From the NCBI GenBank assembly GCA_900708905.1, contig CAADRB010000053.1, forward strand, positions 819,721-883,720: a DNA stretch of 64,000 bases, written 5' to 3'. The DNA comes from Hymenolepis diminuta (lineage: Eukaryota; Platyhelminthes; Cestoda; Cyclophyllidea; Hymenolepididae). The position numbers and the translations under genes were made by a program. Below the pieces are notes generated by a model. That model did no database searches and was not told the origin of the DNA. It saw only the letters and a program-made list of their open reading frames with translations. This document shows, piece by piece, positions 37,224 through 49,920 of the stretch. Numbering within the stretch: the stretch's first letter is position 1; every line of letters starts with the position of its first letter.

Positions 37224-38492
37224 CCGGATCTACAAATAACTAGCGAAAGTGGCAATTATTTTTAAGAACTCTGAACGACCTAAAATTAAGCTCTATTTAG
37301 CCCGTTTAAACGCAATGATGAACATGTGCTCGAAGTATTTTTATTCCACTGTAAAATGTATATAATTCATATTTTATTGTGTTATTTGAAAATATTTATA
37401 ATATTTTTGGCCAATTTAAGGGCACAATCACCCTTTTGGATACAGTTACTTCAATCCATTAACAACGTATGAATGAATTTGTGCAATTATTAAATCTCTC
37501 AGTGTGATACACCCGCTTTCTGACAATAATTGTGTGTAATTCCCTTATATAGTACATTATGTATTATTCGATTTTTAGGACTTTTGTCCTATTTTGTCGC
37601 TATAATGTAATTCCAATACCACTACTAAGTGGAGTTCTTATTGGATAAAATTTCAAAAACTTAAATAAATCTCTGATTGATTTAAAATACAGCGAAGAAC
37701 TTCAAATGACTAACTCATTTACTCTAACCGTTCTAGCCTTTCTGTTTGTCTGATGCCAAATATTTTATTAGTGTTTACTTGTCAAAGTTATCAAACTTTA
37801 ACAAAATTAGCTTTACTCTCGTCCCCACCTTTTCGTTTTATCCCATCATCTGTCCTTTCATAATACGGCTAATCAATGACAGACTATCTTCATCCTGAGG
37901 TTTTATTATAATTTTCGAAGAATGGGAAGAACCTATAAAATTTCTTCCATTCTGCATTACTTTTCCGTAATTATATATATCATAGCCGGAAGCCTATCAA
38001 CACCTGACGATTGGAAATTACTGGCTGGCGATAAGATCACTACAGTGTCCAAAGATGGTCCAGCTCTGTGCTCGCGTGTTTGTATACGCATAGCTAAACA
38101 GGTGCCGATTATCACTCCGAGACATAACTGACGTCTAACGTTGAAGTATTTTATACATAAACCTAACTTACTTATTAATAAGCTGGGGTAGCTTGCCTGC
38201 CACCTCCAGACTGATTTGACGACTTACTCCATCCTCTTGATCGATGTGGCCTCGGTATACGTAACGTTATTACAGTATACTCCCTTCAGTAATCTATAAT
38301 TCACTCGCGCGCTCACTACAGTGATATCATGTACAGTAACTTAAGTAAAACAATCCAACTTACTGCCTTGAACCCACCTTCAACCAAAAATTAAAATCAA
38401 ATATTAATGACATATCTGATCTTATTTACAATTACCGTGGAAAACACAAATAAATATTTACATATGCACAGTTTTAAGAGAAAATATACTTT
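37224..38492. other. QSOX/TAF5 intergenic region
   Basis: This 1.27-kb spacer between the TAF5 stop and the QSOX start (both on the minus strand) should contain the TAF5 3' UTR and the QSOX promoter. The only recognised element is the R1 solo LTR at 37981-38274. Confidence 0.6.
37981..38274 (+). mobile_element. solo LTR-like element, family R1, copy 4
   Basis: It begins CATAGCCGGAAGCCTATCAA, carries ATACATAAACCTAACTTACT before the AATAAGCTGGGG block, and ends CGTTATTACA. Flanking ATATA and GTATA could be a decayed 5-bp target-site duplication (4 of 5 match). It sits in the spacer upstream of QSOX. Confidence 0.65.
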
Positions 38493-41400
38493 TCAAATTT
38501 GGTTGAAAGGACCAGCAGCTAAGAGGAGATACGGATGTGCAAATTGCACTGCAAGAACCGTTGTCTTCCGTGTAAAAAACGCATCTTGTAGACACTTTCT
38601 CGACACTTCATATCCTCCAACTACGTTGTAGAAGCTGTTTCCCTCCAACACTGCACTACCACGGCTTGACTCATCCTTGGCAGCACTATAAAACCCAAGC
38701 AGCGAAGGGCCCGAATTTACCTCTTCTGATGAGAGCTTAGTTCCAATGTTCCACATTCGCACAGCTCCCTCCATTCCACCACTGGCTAATTTAGAACCAT
38801 CTGGAGAGAACTTGAGACATGATATCGGTCCAGTAATTATTTCTCCTGGTGACGTAGAACTGGAAATAGTAGCGCCAGAGCTCTTTGTTCCAAACATCGC
38901 AGTATCACCTCCAAGTTGACCAATTTGGGATCCGCTCCCAATATCCCAGAGGCAGATGGCTCCACACCAACCTCCAGAAGCAAGATATCGACCACAAGGC
39001 GAAAAAGCGAGGGATTGTACAGTGCCCTAGAAGCATTAGTTGGTTAAGAAACAGGAGATAAAACCTACCTTATGGCCAGTGTAAGTTCGACAGCATTTCC
39101 CAGAGCGCACATCAAAGATACGCACAGCTCGATCAGCACTTCCAGTAGCCAGGTAATTGACATTTGGATGAAAGGCCACTGAAGTCACATCAGACTTGTG
39201 GCCAGAGAAGATTCGCAAGGGCTGTGGTGCGTGGTCACAGGCGTAGAGACGAGCAGTTCGATCACTACCCCCAGTTGCCATGTAGTGTCCGTAGACAGGG
39301 GCAAAATCCACGCACCTGCAGCGGTATGCAAAAGTACTTACACATTACTTACTGTATCAATAAACCATTACTTCGCCTTTCAGCCTTAGATTATAATGGA
39401 TTACAGTCCCATACTGTCGACCGGTAACTTAGCATGTATAATGCTAACCCAGAAGTCACAGTTTTGAGGGACTAATGGGTACACATCCAAAGAATTAGAA
39501 TCGCAAACTAACTCTCATGACCAAATGGAAAAGCGTTTTCCAACACTCATATTGGATAGAGGAATAACAAAATGAAGTCCCACTGATGTGAAACTCCACT
39601 TCTGTTACCCCTTTTATTAGCCAGGCTTAACCAATGCAGTTGCCCATTCCACTCACCGGATGTGCGCCGATGGACATCAAATACATGACTTCCGGATTCG
39701 CAGACAAGCGTGTTACTTATAAAAAGGTGAGTGACAGAATGTCAGTTTTCCAATCATAATGCCATAGGAATGCTTTACTTAGATCTCATACGAATAGAGA
39801 ATAAGTATTACTGACTGGCGCACCTTGACTGAATTACAGTGAGCTTTGTCATGTTAAAAAACATTACTGAAAGTCGTGGCTGTAAAAAAATAAATAACGA
39901 CGCTTTAACCAACCACCTAATTAACTTGAATACCGCGGAACCCCATCCGTCTCAGCCCTTATTGTACTGCTTTTCAGAGATAATAGATGAGTTAGATCAT
40001 CTCATCTTTGTTAAGAAAAATAAGGTGTCTTCTACACAGAATCCAAAGAACAACAAATAATGGAAGATTATGATTTTCTTTAGGTTAGACCAGTCATTTT
40101 GCACTTTAGATGATGAAACAAAATGAACAAAGCGTGCTCTCAGATTAGCTAAATTAATTCACACACAGTTATCTCTCTACCAATACCTAATGATAACACT
40201 CAAATCCACGGAGAAAAGTAGTTCACAAAAAAACAAAGATATCCTGGAGCCACTAATGATAAGAAACTAGTTTTCAAACATCCCTTAAATAATCAGTGCG
40301 ACTTGCCATTCCAATTATTGGACCTGCGCACCCATAAGTTTTGATATCATAATTTCTGCATTTGTTCAATGACCATCAATACACACCAATTGAGCAAAAC
40401 CACAATGTTTGTGATTGGTTCAAATATCTCATTGAGGAAGATTCATTATGTCATCCCCCTTGTTGGGCCTGCGAGTTAGCATTTTAGCTTCTGACTTGGC
40501 AAAGTAACATATATAGTCACCGCTATGCCATCGCCACATGTCAAAGCCGTAATTCATTTTGCAAAGGGTTGTTAAGAATCTCTCCTTAACACCCGTCCGC
40601 TTACCAGAGGGGTGTGATGTGTTCTCGCCAGACGCAGAGAGCACCAGCCCAGATAATGGTTGACCAGAGACGGAGAGTTCCATCGGCACTTGCTGAAGCG
40701 ACCAACTGACCATCAGGTGAAAAGGCAACTCCGTGAACGGCATCTTGATGGCCGATGAGATCCCGAGATGGTTGAGGTTCCCTGATAATAGAAGATGAAG
40801 AGACCATTAGGCATATTTGGTTTGTCACATCAAGGATACGATTAGGACAAAGAGTACGTGGCTTTCAATATAAAAACTATTAAGTGGAGAAGGGTAAACT
40901 GCGGAATTCCAGTTTAGAAATCAGGATTTCTATTACAGCACCAGTTGTGGTTAAGGTTTTTTGTCCCTAAAAATGTTCTGAGAACATATCTTAGAGCTTA
41001 GCCTTCAAGGCAGGTGAGTGAAAATTGTGGTAGATGTTGGTTTGCAAAGAAAGACTTGCATTTATTTGCTTTTTCTTAACCCAGAATCTGGCAATCCAGT
41101 TCAAATTTATTTGATTGCGGAAAAAAGCGTACACCCTAATTGACTGAGTTCAAAAGATTGAATGATGACGAAACCCATCTTTAGTACATAGAAGGTTAAC
41201 AAGCCACATAGGCATTTAATATTTCCCTAACTTTTCTTAAGACTACACCTTCCATCTTTTAACGATATTCACCACAGAACATGATGAAAAAAATAAGATT
41301 TGGGTTGGAGAGCTTTACTGACTGCAGAGAAGACTCAGGAGGGCGAGACTCGCGTATGTAAATGTCAAGATGCGGACAGTAGGTGTAGGAGTTTACACAG

Positions 41401-44400
41401 ATGGTCTATGTATAACGTTCAGTCGTTAACTGTCGGAAGTTACTCAGAGGTTTTATTAAGGGATGAATCGTGACTGTGTTAATTAGTTTGGAGCCGCTCC
41501 CACAATTTTCATACAGCTAAGTTTGATCCGAGTGTCAAAGTGATTGTAGACCGACTGACTATCGGACATATATTGTCTGGGATGAAGATTAATGCCAATC
41601 TGGTCATGATCAGAGTTAGCTTCACATCAATGGAGTAATTGAAGAGAGGAGAAAATTGTTATTCGAGAAAATTTTAATGGACGTGGTTACTACAAGTGTT
41701 GTAGAGCCGTTGTTATAAGCTAATGAGATTTATTTCTAATGGTCAAGATTGAAGCCACTTCAGATTGGAGTTTAGATGAAAAAAGTAGCAAACAAATGAA
41801 GACTGTTCACTTCACATTTTCATACAATTACAATATTTGTCTTTCATTAACCCCTACTATTAGCAAAAAAAGAAGAGAAATCTAAAAGATAGTGCTTGTG
41901 TTTGTTTATTCATCGAAGATACGTATTGAACAAAAAGGACGTCAATTAGAATCAGATAATTTAAAGATAGGAATAGGTAAACTTCAGCGACTTCACACGT
42001 AAACTGAGCGGATATTAAATTGTCCGAGTTCTGTAAGACCGACAGTGACTGAGAATTAACATCATATGTTTACTTTTCCATGAATCAGTTTAGAAGTGCA
42101 GAAGTCATTTTCAAAACAATTTCAATCAAGAAAAACTGGAATTCTTTTCAGACCTCCTCAGAACCAGTTTTATTCCACTTTTTACCCTAAATTGCCACCT
42201 TTAAAATCAGAAAATTAATTCTTACGCCATTCTTTGCTTGCATCTTTATTCTATTCATATAACCATTGATCAACTTGTTACAGTCCAAACGAACCACTGT
42301 CATATTTTGCTTAGAAACACCACTATATCCGTCATATTAAATTAGAATTAAATTTGTTCACAATCAACGCAGCTCGTTCAATTTACTCGAACTATGACTG
42401 CTGTAAAAAAGTGATCATAAATGTGCTTTTATTTGATTTTTCCAAAGTTTCATTTCAAATGAGAAATAGATAATAGGACACGGGTTAAGCAACCTAGTAT
42501 CAGATATCAGTAAAACGAAATATTAAATGTAGTAAAATAATGTCTATGGAGCCAATACTTACTAAGATGATGCTAACAGTTGTTGGCTTTTATACTCGCC
42601 TTAAATACAATCCAAAAGTTTACTGCAGAACCAAAATGTACAAGAAGCCTATTAAAGTAGTTCTCTGAAAAACACGATCCTGTTTCATTGCCACAACTAA
42701 TCTCTTTCTTCCTCTTAGATTTTTTGAAAAAATTCACATTCTGAAGGCCAAGTCTCTCCTAAATCAAAGCCTAAAGAAATCGAGGCTGCGTTTTTATATT
42801 CCTGTACCGCATTAAGCAAAACATTAAAGAGTAACATATAATCTCAAACCACTCGTTTACTCACCCATCACCATCGTGCAACATCTTGCTTTTAATCCTA
42901 GAGTCATTCAAATCTAACTCCTCGAGTTTCTCAGGAGGTAGCATCTGACGCAACGATTGGGCACCCAGAGCCCAGATACGAATTCTCCCCGAACCCATAC
43001 CCCCAGCCAACATGCCCATGTCCTCTGAAAAGGCCACTGCGCCCACACCACCACGTCGTATTGATACAGCCGACTCACCAGGTTGGGCGTTGCAGATTGT
43101 GTAAAGGAGGGCGGAGGTCTTTGGATTAACATCACTTTGAAGAATGCCTCGAGTAATCTGGTTGATTTCTCTGTGTAGTGTACGGCGCTGGTCAAGATAG
43201 GTTTCTGAGATCTGAAAGGAAAGCGTAGACGCAGAGAAGGTAATTAAGGACCTCAGCCTTGAAAACAGAACGCCTGAAAACGGTTTCAGTTTCAAGCAGT
43301 CAGTCTCCATATTGAGACGCAACTGACTGAACATGAATGGTACCTACTTATATATCGGTCCGAACAGATCACCAATGAAGTACACTTTCAGAGAACTTGA
43401 GCAAGGGAGTCGTTTCGGAAACCACGTGATGAGAATTAAATGGGGAAAAAAAATTGGACTTTATGATGTTATTAGTGAAAACCTTACGATCATTATTGCA
43501 AGTGACCGCCTTGGTTATATCAACCGATCCAACCCCGGAAGGAGGTAGATTATTTGTACCCGTGACAAATACTTAAATATACCTTAGATTATGCAGTAAA
43601 GGCGAGATTTCATTCTAGACATGAGCGCAGAAATCCAACAATGGAGGGACGAATTTCAGCTAATTTTATTCGGATACACCGAAAATATTCAAATAGTGTG
43701 AGAAACACCTAGTTTATTTTAGAGTTATTGAATACTTAAAAATAAGTCACCGGATAATAGAAAGAAGGTATTTTTAGGGTTAAAATGCATTCAGTCAAGC
43801 AAAGCAGGCTGACCAAATCAAGTCCAGAAGAGTTTGTTGCGTATAAACGCTCATATAAAAATTACTTTGATCCAAACGCAAAGAATTCCCTAACTCCGGG
43901 GAAAAGTACTTAAAAAGCAATTCAAGCAAAGAAATTCCCGATTTGCACAAACCCTATACCAATTTTACAATAAACTATGGTGTTCAAGAAATCAATTGAA
44001 ACTCTTTCACGCCCGACTGTAATTTCGTAACGGCAAGCCTGAGGTGAACTGATGTCTCGAAGTTTTTAATAACAAAAGAGTCCAAAAGGTTAGATAAATG
44101 TACCAAGGAAGAAAGTAAATAGGCGAACCCGTTTAATCCATAAGAGCGATCAACTAGTTCTAAGTCTACCAGACTCAAATTTCACCAAAACTAAATTAGA
44201 ATTCAAGGAAATAGTTCAACATTTATTAATTTGAAGTATGCACTCAGCCAATAGAAAGTCAAAAATGTATTAAGGATAGTGCATCGATAATCTAAAACTT
44301 CCCAAGCCCATTATGTAGTGTTATCGGCATTGAACTTGGATAGAGAGTAGGTATTCTGGAGCCGCTCTTACGAAAAATTCACATTTTACAACCTATTACT

Positions 44401-45805
44401 AGAATTAACCAGGTTGGTGACCACACCACCGAATGTGCACCGATGGCCATTGATCTCATGATCATTGATATGACAGACGTGTACGTTGACTATTGCGCTA
44501 CTGGCGAATATCAATAATATCATCTAATTAGAAACTAATGGAGAAGCTAATTTCACTCAAGAGACCCTGCAAACTTCTAAATATCTCCACTCAAAAAGAC
44601 TTTACTTTGAGCAAGTAGAATGAGTTAAACATTGAGTTATAAATTCATAATAAAAAAAAACAGCACATAGGATGCCAACCCAAGAGAAAGATATTGCTAA
44701 CTTACAGTTGGGAGAGGTATGCGATCCAAAGGTGGCGATTTCAGTTGCCCTTTTGAATCACTGTATTTAGATGTCTTGTTTCCAATAGAAGTCATTTCCC
44801 TCTTTTTCTTCTTTTTAGGAGTCACCTCCTGGTCATTGTCTAGAGTAAGAGTACACGTACTTAGACAAAATTAAGTATTAGTGAATGGATTCACAAATGC
44901 GAGAGAAAACACCAACCTTGTGTGGCATTTACACCATCATTTGTATCTGGTGTATCAAGTTCAGCCGCAGGATCTTTAAGTAGACCACACAGCACAGCGC
45001 TCGTGTTCGCATCCCTTCGCGACTCCCCAAAAATAGCACCACGACGGGCGTACAGTTGTAGCCTGGTTCTGGGTGGACCGTCAACAACCTCAATTTGAAG
45101 TTGATCCTTTACTATGCTCTGGATTATTGAGAGGCCCTTTTCCCGAATAAAGCGACGGAAAAGGGAGTGGGAGAGGGATGCTACACTAATTGAAAAATCT
45201 GAGGCTCGAAAAATTTCAACAATTGGATTGGTGAAAAGGTGATTTGTCTCGGTAATGTTGGCAAGAGAATCAATATCCTGCTGGTAGAAATCATCCTGAT
45301 AGATACGATACTTCGACATAAGTGCGAGAGCTAAAAACGATTAGAGGAAAAAAGAACACCTTTACCTTCAGTGGTATAACCGCCGCTGATAAGCCTCATG
45401 TAGAGTTGAACAAAAATAGGATAGCTAAGCCCAGAGAGCTCAAGCTAAAGAATATTTGTTAAACAAATGCAACGAACCTTGTGCTCATCAGTGCAACTAT
45501 CAATAAATTTTATAACTTCATCATATGCGGAAGCAAAGAGATGAGGATCATCAGTAGCTTCTCTAAATTTAAAAAAGCGTTGTAGAAACAGTTAAACTTG
45601 TCAAAATTGCTCATAACAGCGCGTAAAGCTCACGCTTTAAATTCGAGAAATTCCTCAGCTGTAGCATTATCGTTTAAACCAGCTTCTTTCTTCAAAATGG
45701 CTTCAGCTTCCTAAAGACAATAATTAAAACTTTATAAATAACCTTAAAATTGTATTTCTGAAGTATCTTGAGGGCTTGTAAAACCTCCGAATCGACGGAA
45801 TACAT
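38493..45805 (-). CDS. TAF5: TFIID subunit 5 (TAF5), 10 exons
   Basis: TAF5 is a scaffold subunit of TFIID that nucleates histone-fold TAFs for RNA polymerase II initiation. Exons (minus): 45805-45743, 45710-45634, 45562-45478, 45444-45366, 45330-44917, 44839-44706, 43211-42865, 40781-40605, 39315-39069 and 39026-38493. They are phase-consistent and give 718 residues (Drosophila about 704, human 800). A LisH-like start ([20 protein letters not shown]) leads to the TAF5 N-terminal domain ([26 protein letters not shown]). A Lys-rich linker (TPKKKKKRE) precedes at least six WD40 repeats ([52 protein letters not shown]). The end [19 protein letters not shown] is the TAF5 C-terminus. The start is uncertain: an ATG at 45931 is also in frame, but the stretch between resembles an intron with an AACAG acceptor. 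TAF5L is less likely. Confidence 0.92.
39545..39716 (+). repeat. dispersed repeat R2, copy 5
   Basis: It contains ACCCCTTTTATTAGCCAGGC, ATTCCACTCACCGGATGTGC and GACTTCCGGATTCGCAGACA, matching the R2 consensus in order. It lies in TAF5 intron 8. Confidence 0.55.
41058..41196 (+). repeat. dispersed repeat R3, copy b
   Basis: This is the partner of 24440-24574, in the same orientation, with GCTTTTTCTTAACCCAGAAT, CAATCCAGTTCAAATTTATT and GAGTTCAAAAGATTGAATGA. It lies in TAF5 intron 7. Confidence 0.5.
44298..44511 (+). repeat. dispersed repeat R2, copy 6
   Basis: This is one of the longest copies: AACTTCCCAAGCCCATTATG, GGATAGAGAGTAGGTATTCT, GGAGCCGCTCTTAC, GAATTAACCAGGTTGGTGAC, CCGAATGTGCACCGATGGCC and GACGTGTACGTTGACTATTG. 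It lies in TAF5 intron 6. Confidence 0.6.
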
Positions 45806-45931
45806 CCCATAAGACAATTTTGAAGCTGGTTGTGAATTCAAACAAACTGTTAAAATTTTCGCAATGGATAGAATTAATTTAATAAAAGCATTGATGAAGG
45901 TAGTGCAGTATTTATGCTTAACAAAAACCAT

Positions 45932-47787
45932 ATCAGAATATCACCAATCATTTCCTTTTCTATATTAGAGTCCTGTATATCTGGTTTTATACTCTTCCTC
46001 TATCTGACCTCTTTTTAAATGTATATTACTTTTCACAGAATTCTGTTACTAATCAAAGATCAAGGGAGATATACCCTAATCAATTGAACAAGTTATTAAA
46101 ATTATTGTCCTCCCGATAAAATTGACCTCGGACATTTAAGTAGTTGAAATAGATATTATTCCCTGTCCTCCAAATTAACCTTTCTCGATACAACTATATT
46201 AATTCTCCATTTTGAACTATGCTAAAGTCTTGTACGAATTAAGTAGATGTCAAACTAGAAGGTCATTCCTCTTCCATACCGTTGCTTTCTCCCTTCTGTA
46301 AAACCTAGTACGATGTGTCATCTCAACCTGAGGAGACAAGTAATACTGTTTAATTAAAATCAAAATAAAATTTGATTCGCTTCAACTCGCAATTGTCGTC
46401 TAAAATGAAAATCTTTTTTCAGCAAATTTCCAATAGATAATTAGATTATGATATATTCGTTTCCCATTTTGTTCCAGTAAGTTAGTTTTACCCATAGATT
46501 GATACCCTATATAGTAATGTTAAATTCATGAATGTCATATCTTGACATCTAAGCTTCTCAATCTCCCATTACTATGAAATCAGTATCATTTATTATTTCA
46601 AATATTATTGTTATGATTTGCTCTCCTCTGTACCACATCTTAACCGACTCTTACAATTCCTAAGAAATTACCGTATCAGCAGATCGATTTATATTATGCT
46701 CCATTTATAAGTGTAATATAAATAAATTCGTCCGAATAAAATGGAATTAGAAGAAGGAGGAACTGAAAGGTGGAAAATAAGTAATCTCACGAATAAGAAT
46801 TTTTTCTGCTTTCTTGTATGTAGCAATTACATTACTGTTTTTTCATAAACTAGGCTAATGTATAGTGGACCAAGACCACATAGGAGGAATAGGTCAAATT
46901 ACCCCCTGCCGTTCGATAAATTTGGTGGTTGGAAAAAACCATAGCAATTTATTAACAAAACATTAAGTTTATATACCAGCGTTTCCTCATGTGGCGTCAA
47001 TCATATTTAATCATCGATATCCCTTTGTGATTAGTGACACAATTGTTGTTTTCTATTTAATACCCGGATCCTTGTGTGCACGTCTTATAGTCAGATATCT
47101 AATAGAATCTGCTAGCACAGATATTGCAAACATTGGGCAGTGTGTTCTGCAGTATTTGGAAGCAGACCAAGTGAACAAGTGAACCGAATGCGATAAGTTG
47201 ATAACACGTCAGAATGTGAAACGTTAAATATAATTGTTTTGTGACCTATACATCTCGAAATGCCAATATCTAATGTTAGCGGAAAAGCCAACTGTTTACC
47301 GATGTAAAAATAATTTGGGAGAAATAAATCGTTGGTTTTTGCGAAATTCAGTAATACTGAGCTTAATATTGGCTCAGTGCTTATTTATTTGCAATTGCAA
47401 TTTTTCTATATAATTCAATCAGAATTTCACGAAAATCAAACATAACAGAATGCAAAATTATTAATTAAATGTTATTTATACATTTATCCAATTTACAGCT
47501 TAAATAAATTACAGGAAATTTTGTAAAAACAATGACTCATGCATCATGAATAACTTAAAATATCATGTTTTAATTACAGCTTAAATTATTTTAATCTTCT
47601 AAATTATTTAAAACTTATAGTTACGAACATTATTTTAATACTTTTAAAAGCTATTTCCTTCAGTTTATGATCTTTGCCCAGCTATATAGGCGGTGCATCC
47701 AATCTCTCATATTTCGACAAATGTGCTGTGTTTCTTCTCCCTATAATACATATAACTGTGGAGCAACTAACAATCATTGCAAGTTTA
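45932..47787. other. intergenic region between divergent genes
   Basis: This separates TAF5 (-) from paralogue A (+), so both promoters should lie here. It is very A+T-rich. I saw no exon with recognisable similarity and no repeat-family copy. Confidence 0.5.
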
Positions 47788-49421
47788 ATGTCCAAATCCA
47801 TCGTAAGCTTATTTGATTTAACTTCTAACGTTCTCACCTAATATATATGTTCGATTAATTGTACGTGCGTCCGTTTTAGGACCTATCTACTAGAAGTTTT
47901 GAATTGAATAAACCGTGGAGCTTCGGCTCTCACGCCCTTCTCTCTGATAATGATCGAGTCTATGTAACTCGTCTGTTAGAATGTCAAAAATGTCGAATTC
48001 GACAAGTTTATCATGGTGTAATTGCTCGCGAATTGTCGAAGCGTCCAAAAAATGATTCATGGGAACCCATCAAATCGAGGCATCACTTTCATCAACTCAC
48101 ACGACTTATCAAAGCAGTGCTTATTGCATGTAAACTGCAAAAGAATCTTTATCGTACTGGTGGAAGTATCTGCAGTGGTATTCCTCCTATTCGAGGATTG
48201 CCATTATCCAGACCACCTCGTTTGAGGCGTTGGATCTGTCAGTGTCACGCGACGGATCTTTTCCACTATATACTTTACGCAGCTGAAGATGATATTTATG
48301 ATCTTCACTTGAAGCAGGTTAATTCCTCTAAACCTGCCAAATGGCCTGAATACATTTTTCCAAAAGGTTCGAGTATACTCTATGAAAAGAGTTTGAGTAA
48401 ATTTGAAAAGACTACCTCTGTTTCACAGTTCAGAAACTCCATGACTTGCCCTAGTTTCACCATACCTTATGATGAATTCTTTCAACCATCAAGTGGTTTT
48501 GGGCTCCTGATGGGAACATCAGCTGTTCGTAAAGCAGTCGAACATAAGTATTTTACCGAAGAGGAACTTGCAGATGCTAATCGGCGTTTTAATGAGGGTT
48601 ACAAAAATCTTGGCTCCGTTAAGCATGTCGAGAAGGAGGGCAAATGTGTCCGTTTCCCCAAGTTCTCTCCTGTCACTCGTATTTATAATTTAATCACCTA
48701 TGAAACTGCATGTAGATACTTACGTAGGGACCGTTGCTGGGAATTATGCTTTTTGGCTCGCGTTAGAGAAGGCCAAAATGACACAGATGAAGATGATGAT
48801 GGCGATGATTATAGCTGTGATAAATTTGAGGGGAAAGAAGGCAAAGATATTTCCGCTGAGCCTCCATCTCCTTCGGATCCAAAGGAACCTGTTTCAAAGA
48901 AGGCTCTGGAAGAAAATGAAGAAGAAGGTCCCATATTTATTTATGATTTTGGAGATGATAGAAATATCGTGGAGCTAGGCGAAATTGGATCTCTTAATCC
49001 CTCTCCTGTTGCGGGAGAATGCGTAGAGGAGAGGCTTCGTGAAGAAAAGGAATTAGAAGTTCTTGAATGTACTCCTGATGTGGACGATGACTCCCAAAGC
49101 ATATCATCCGGTATTGTTACTCTTCAGAATAACAATGCCGTTATTGTTAAGAAAAGGAAGGGTCGGCGCCGTCGCAGACGTCATGATGTTATTCTTGACA
49201 ATATCAATAAACTAAAGTCGTCCCAGATCTCTGTTCCTTTTCATCACAGCTTAATTGCCCCCTCATCTTCATTCCAAGGTGGATCTGCCGCCACCTACAT
49301 CCAGCAAATATCTTCCCTTTTATTTAACAACTTGTATTCCTCTCCCCCTACAGAGACCTCTTCTCCCTCAGTTAAACTTGTAGATGAAATTTGTGTTTCT
49401 GAGGTGTCCCAGAAATCTTGA
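47788..49421 (+). CDS. uncharacterised paralogue A (CxxC/CxxH, VxF-motif protein)
   Basis: I do not recognise the family. The large exon 47880-49421 is open in phase 0. It begins after a TTTTAG acceptor and has no ATG near its start. I join it to a proposed 5-codon exon 47788-47802 (MSKSI, donor ATC|GTAAGC, 77-bp intron), giving 518 residues; that first exon is tentative. Visible in order: KPWSFGSHALL (about residue 16), LECQKCRIRQVYH with a CxxC (about 40), HHFHQLTRLIK, CQCHATD with a CxxH (about 125), DANRRFNEGYKNLGSVK then KCVRF (about 260) and WELCFLARVRE, a Glu/Asp-rich stretch (about 300-410), KKRKGRRRRRRHD (a likely nuclear-localisation cluster), and a Ser-rich tail. It shares all blocks up to the acidic stretch with the gene at 49921-53986. 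A PP1 regulatory role is inferred only from the motif. Confidence 0.7.
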
Positions 49422-49717
49422 GGCACCTGTTACTTTATGTTCTGTGTATAGTTTATGTATCGTACGTGCTATTAACAAAGTTCTGGTCTTATGTTTTTTC
49501 CCATGTTTTGGTGTTTTGTATTAGTCTCTTACGGTCTTAGAGTGGGAGGACTCCCACTACTATGATCCTTTGTTTTGTGTGTTATTTATGTGTAGTATGT
49601 CATTTTTATATACGTTCAGTTTCGTTAGCCGGTAGTTGCGCCGGCTTTTAGCCTTATCAGAGTGAGAGGCATCGTGAAGAGCATCTTCGTTTACACCCTT
49701 TAGTGACTATAAGGTGC

Positions 49718-49723
49718 AATAAA
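49718..49723 (+). terminator. AATAAA poly(A) signal, probably of paralogue A
   Basis: GCAATAAAC lies about 300 bp after the stop at 49421 and about 200 bp before the proposed start of paralogue B. It is the only canonical hexamer I noted on this strand between the two genes. Confidence 0.4.
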
Positions 49724-49920
49724 CTTCTCTAAGGTCATTTTACTTTGCTAGCGGACTAAGCTGGATTTTTTGATGCAATATACTTAGAAATAGAGTACTT
49801 TGTTGTTTAAATAGTGTTCTTAACTGGTAGTCGGTGAAGAGCATTTGTGTAACGATCACTTTTCTATTTTGAACGAGTCTAGATCATTTGATAGCTTCTC
49901 TCCGGTTGTGTTATCGTGTT

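Noticed and set aside
46991..47182. 63-codon plus frame, considered as a first exon of paralogue A
   Set aside because: It starts from GTG, ends in a stop, and has no donor in the needed phase.
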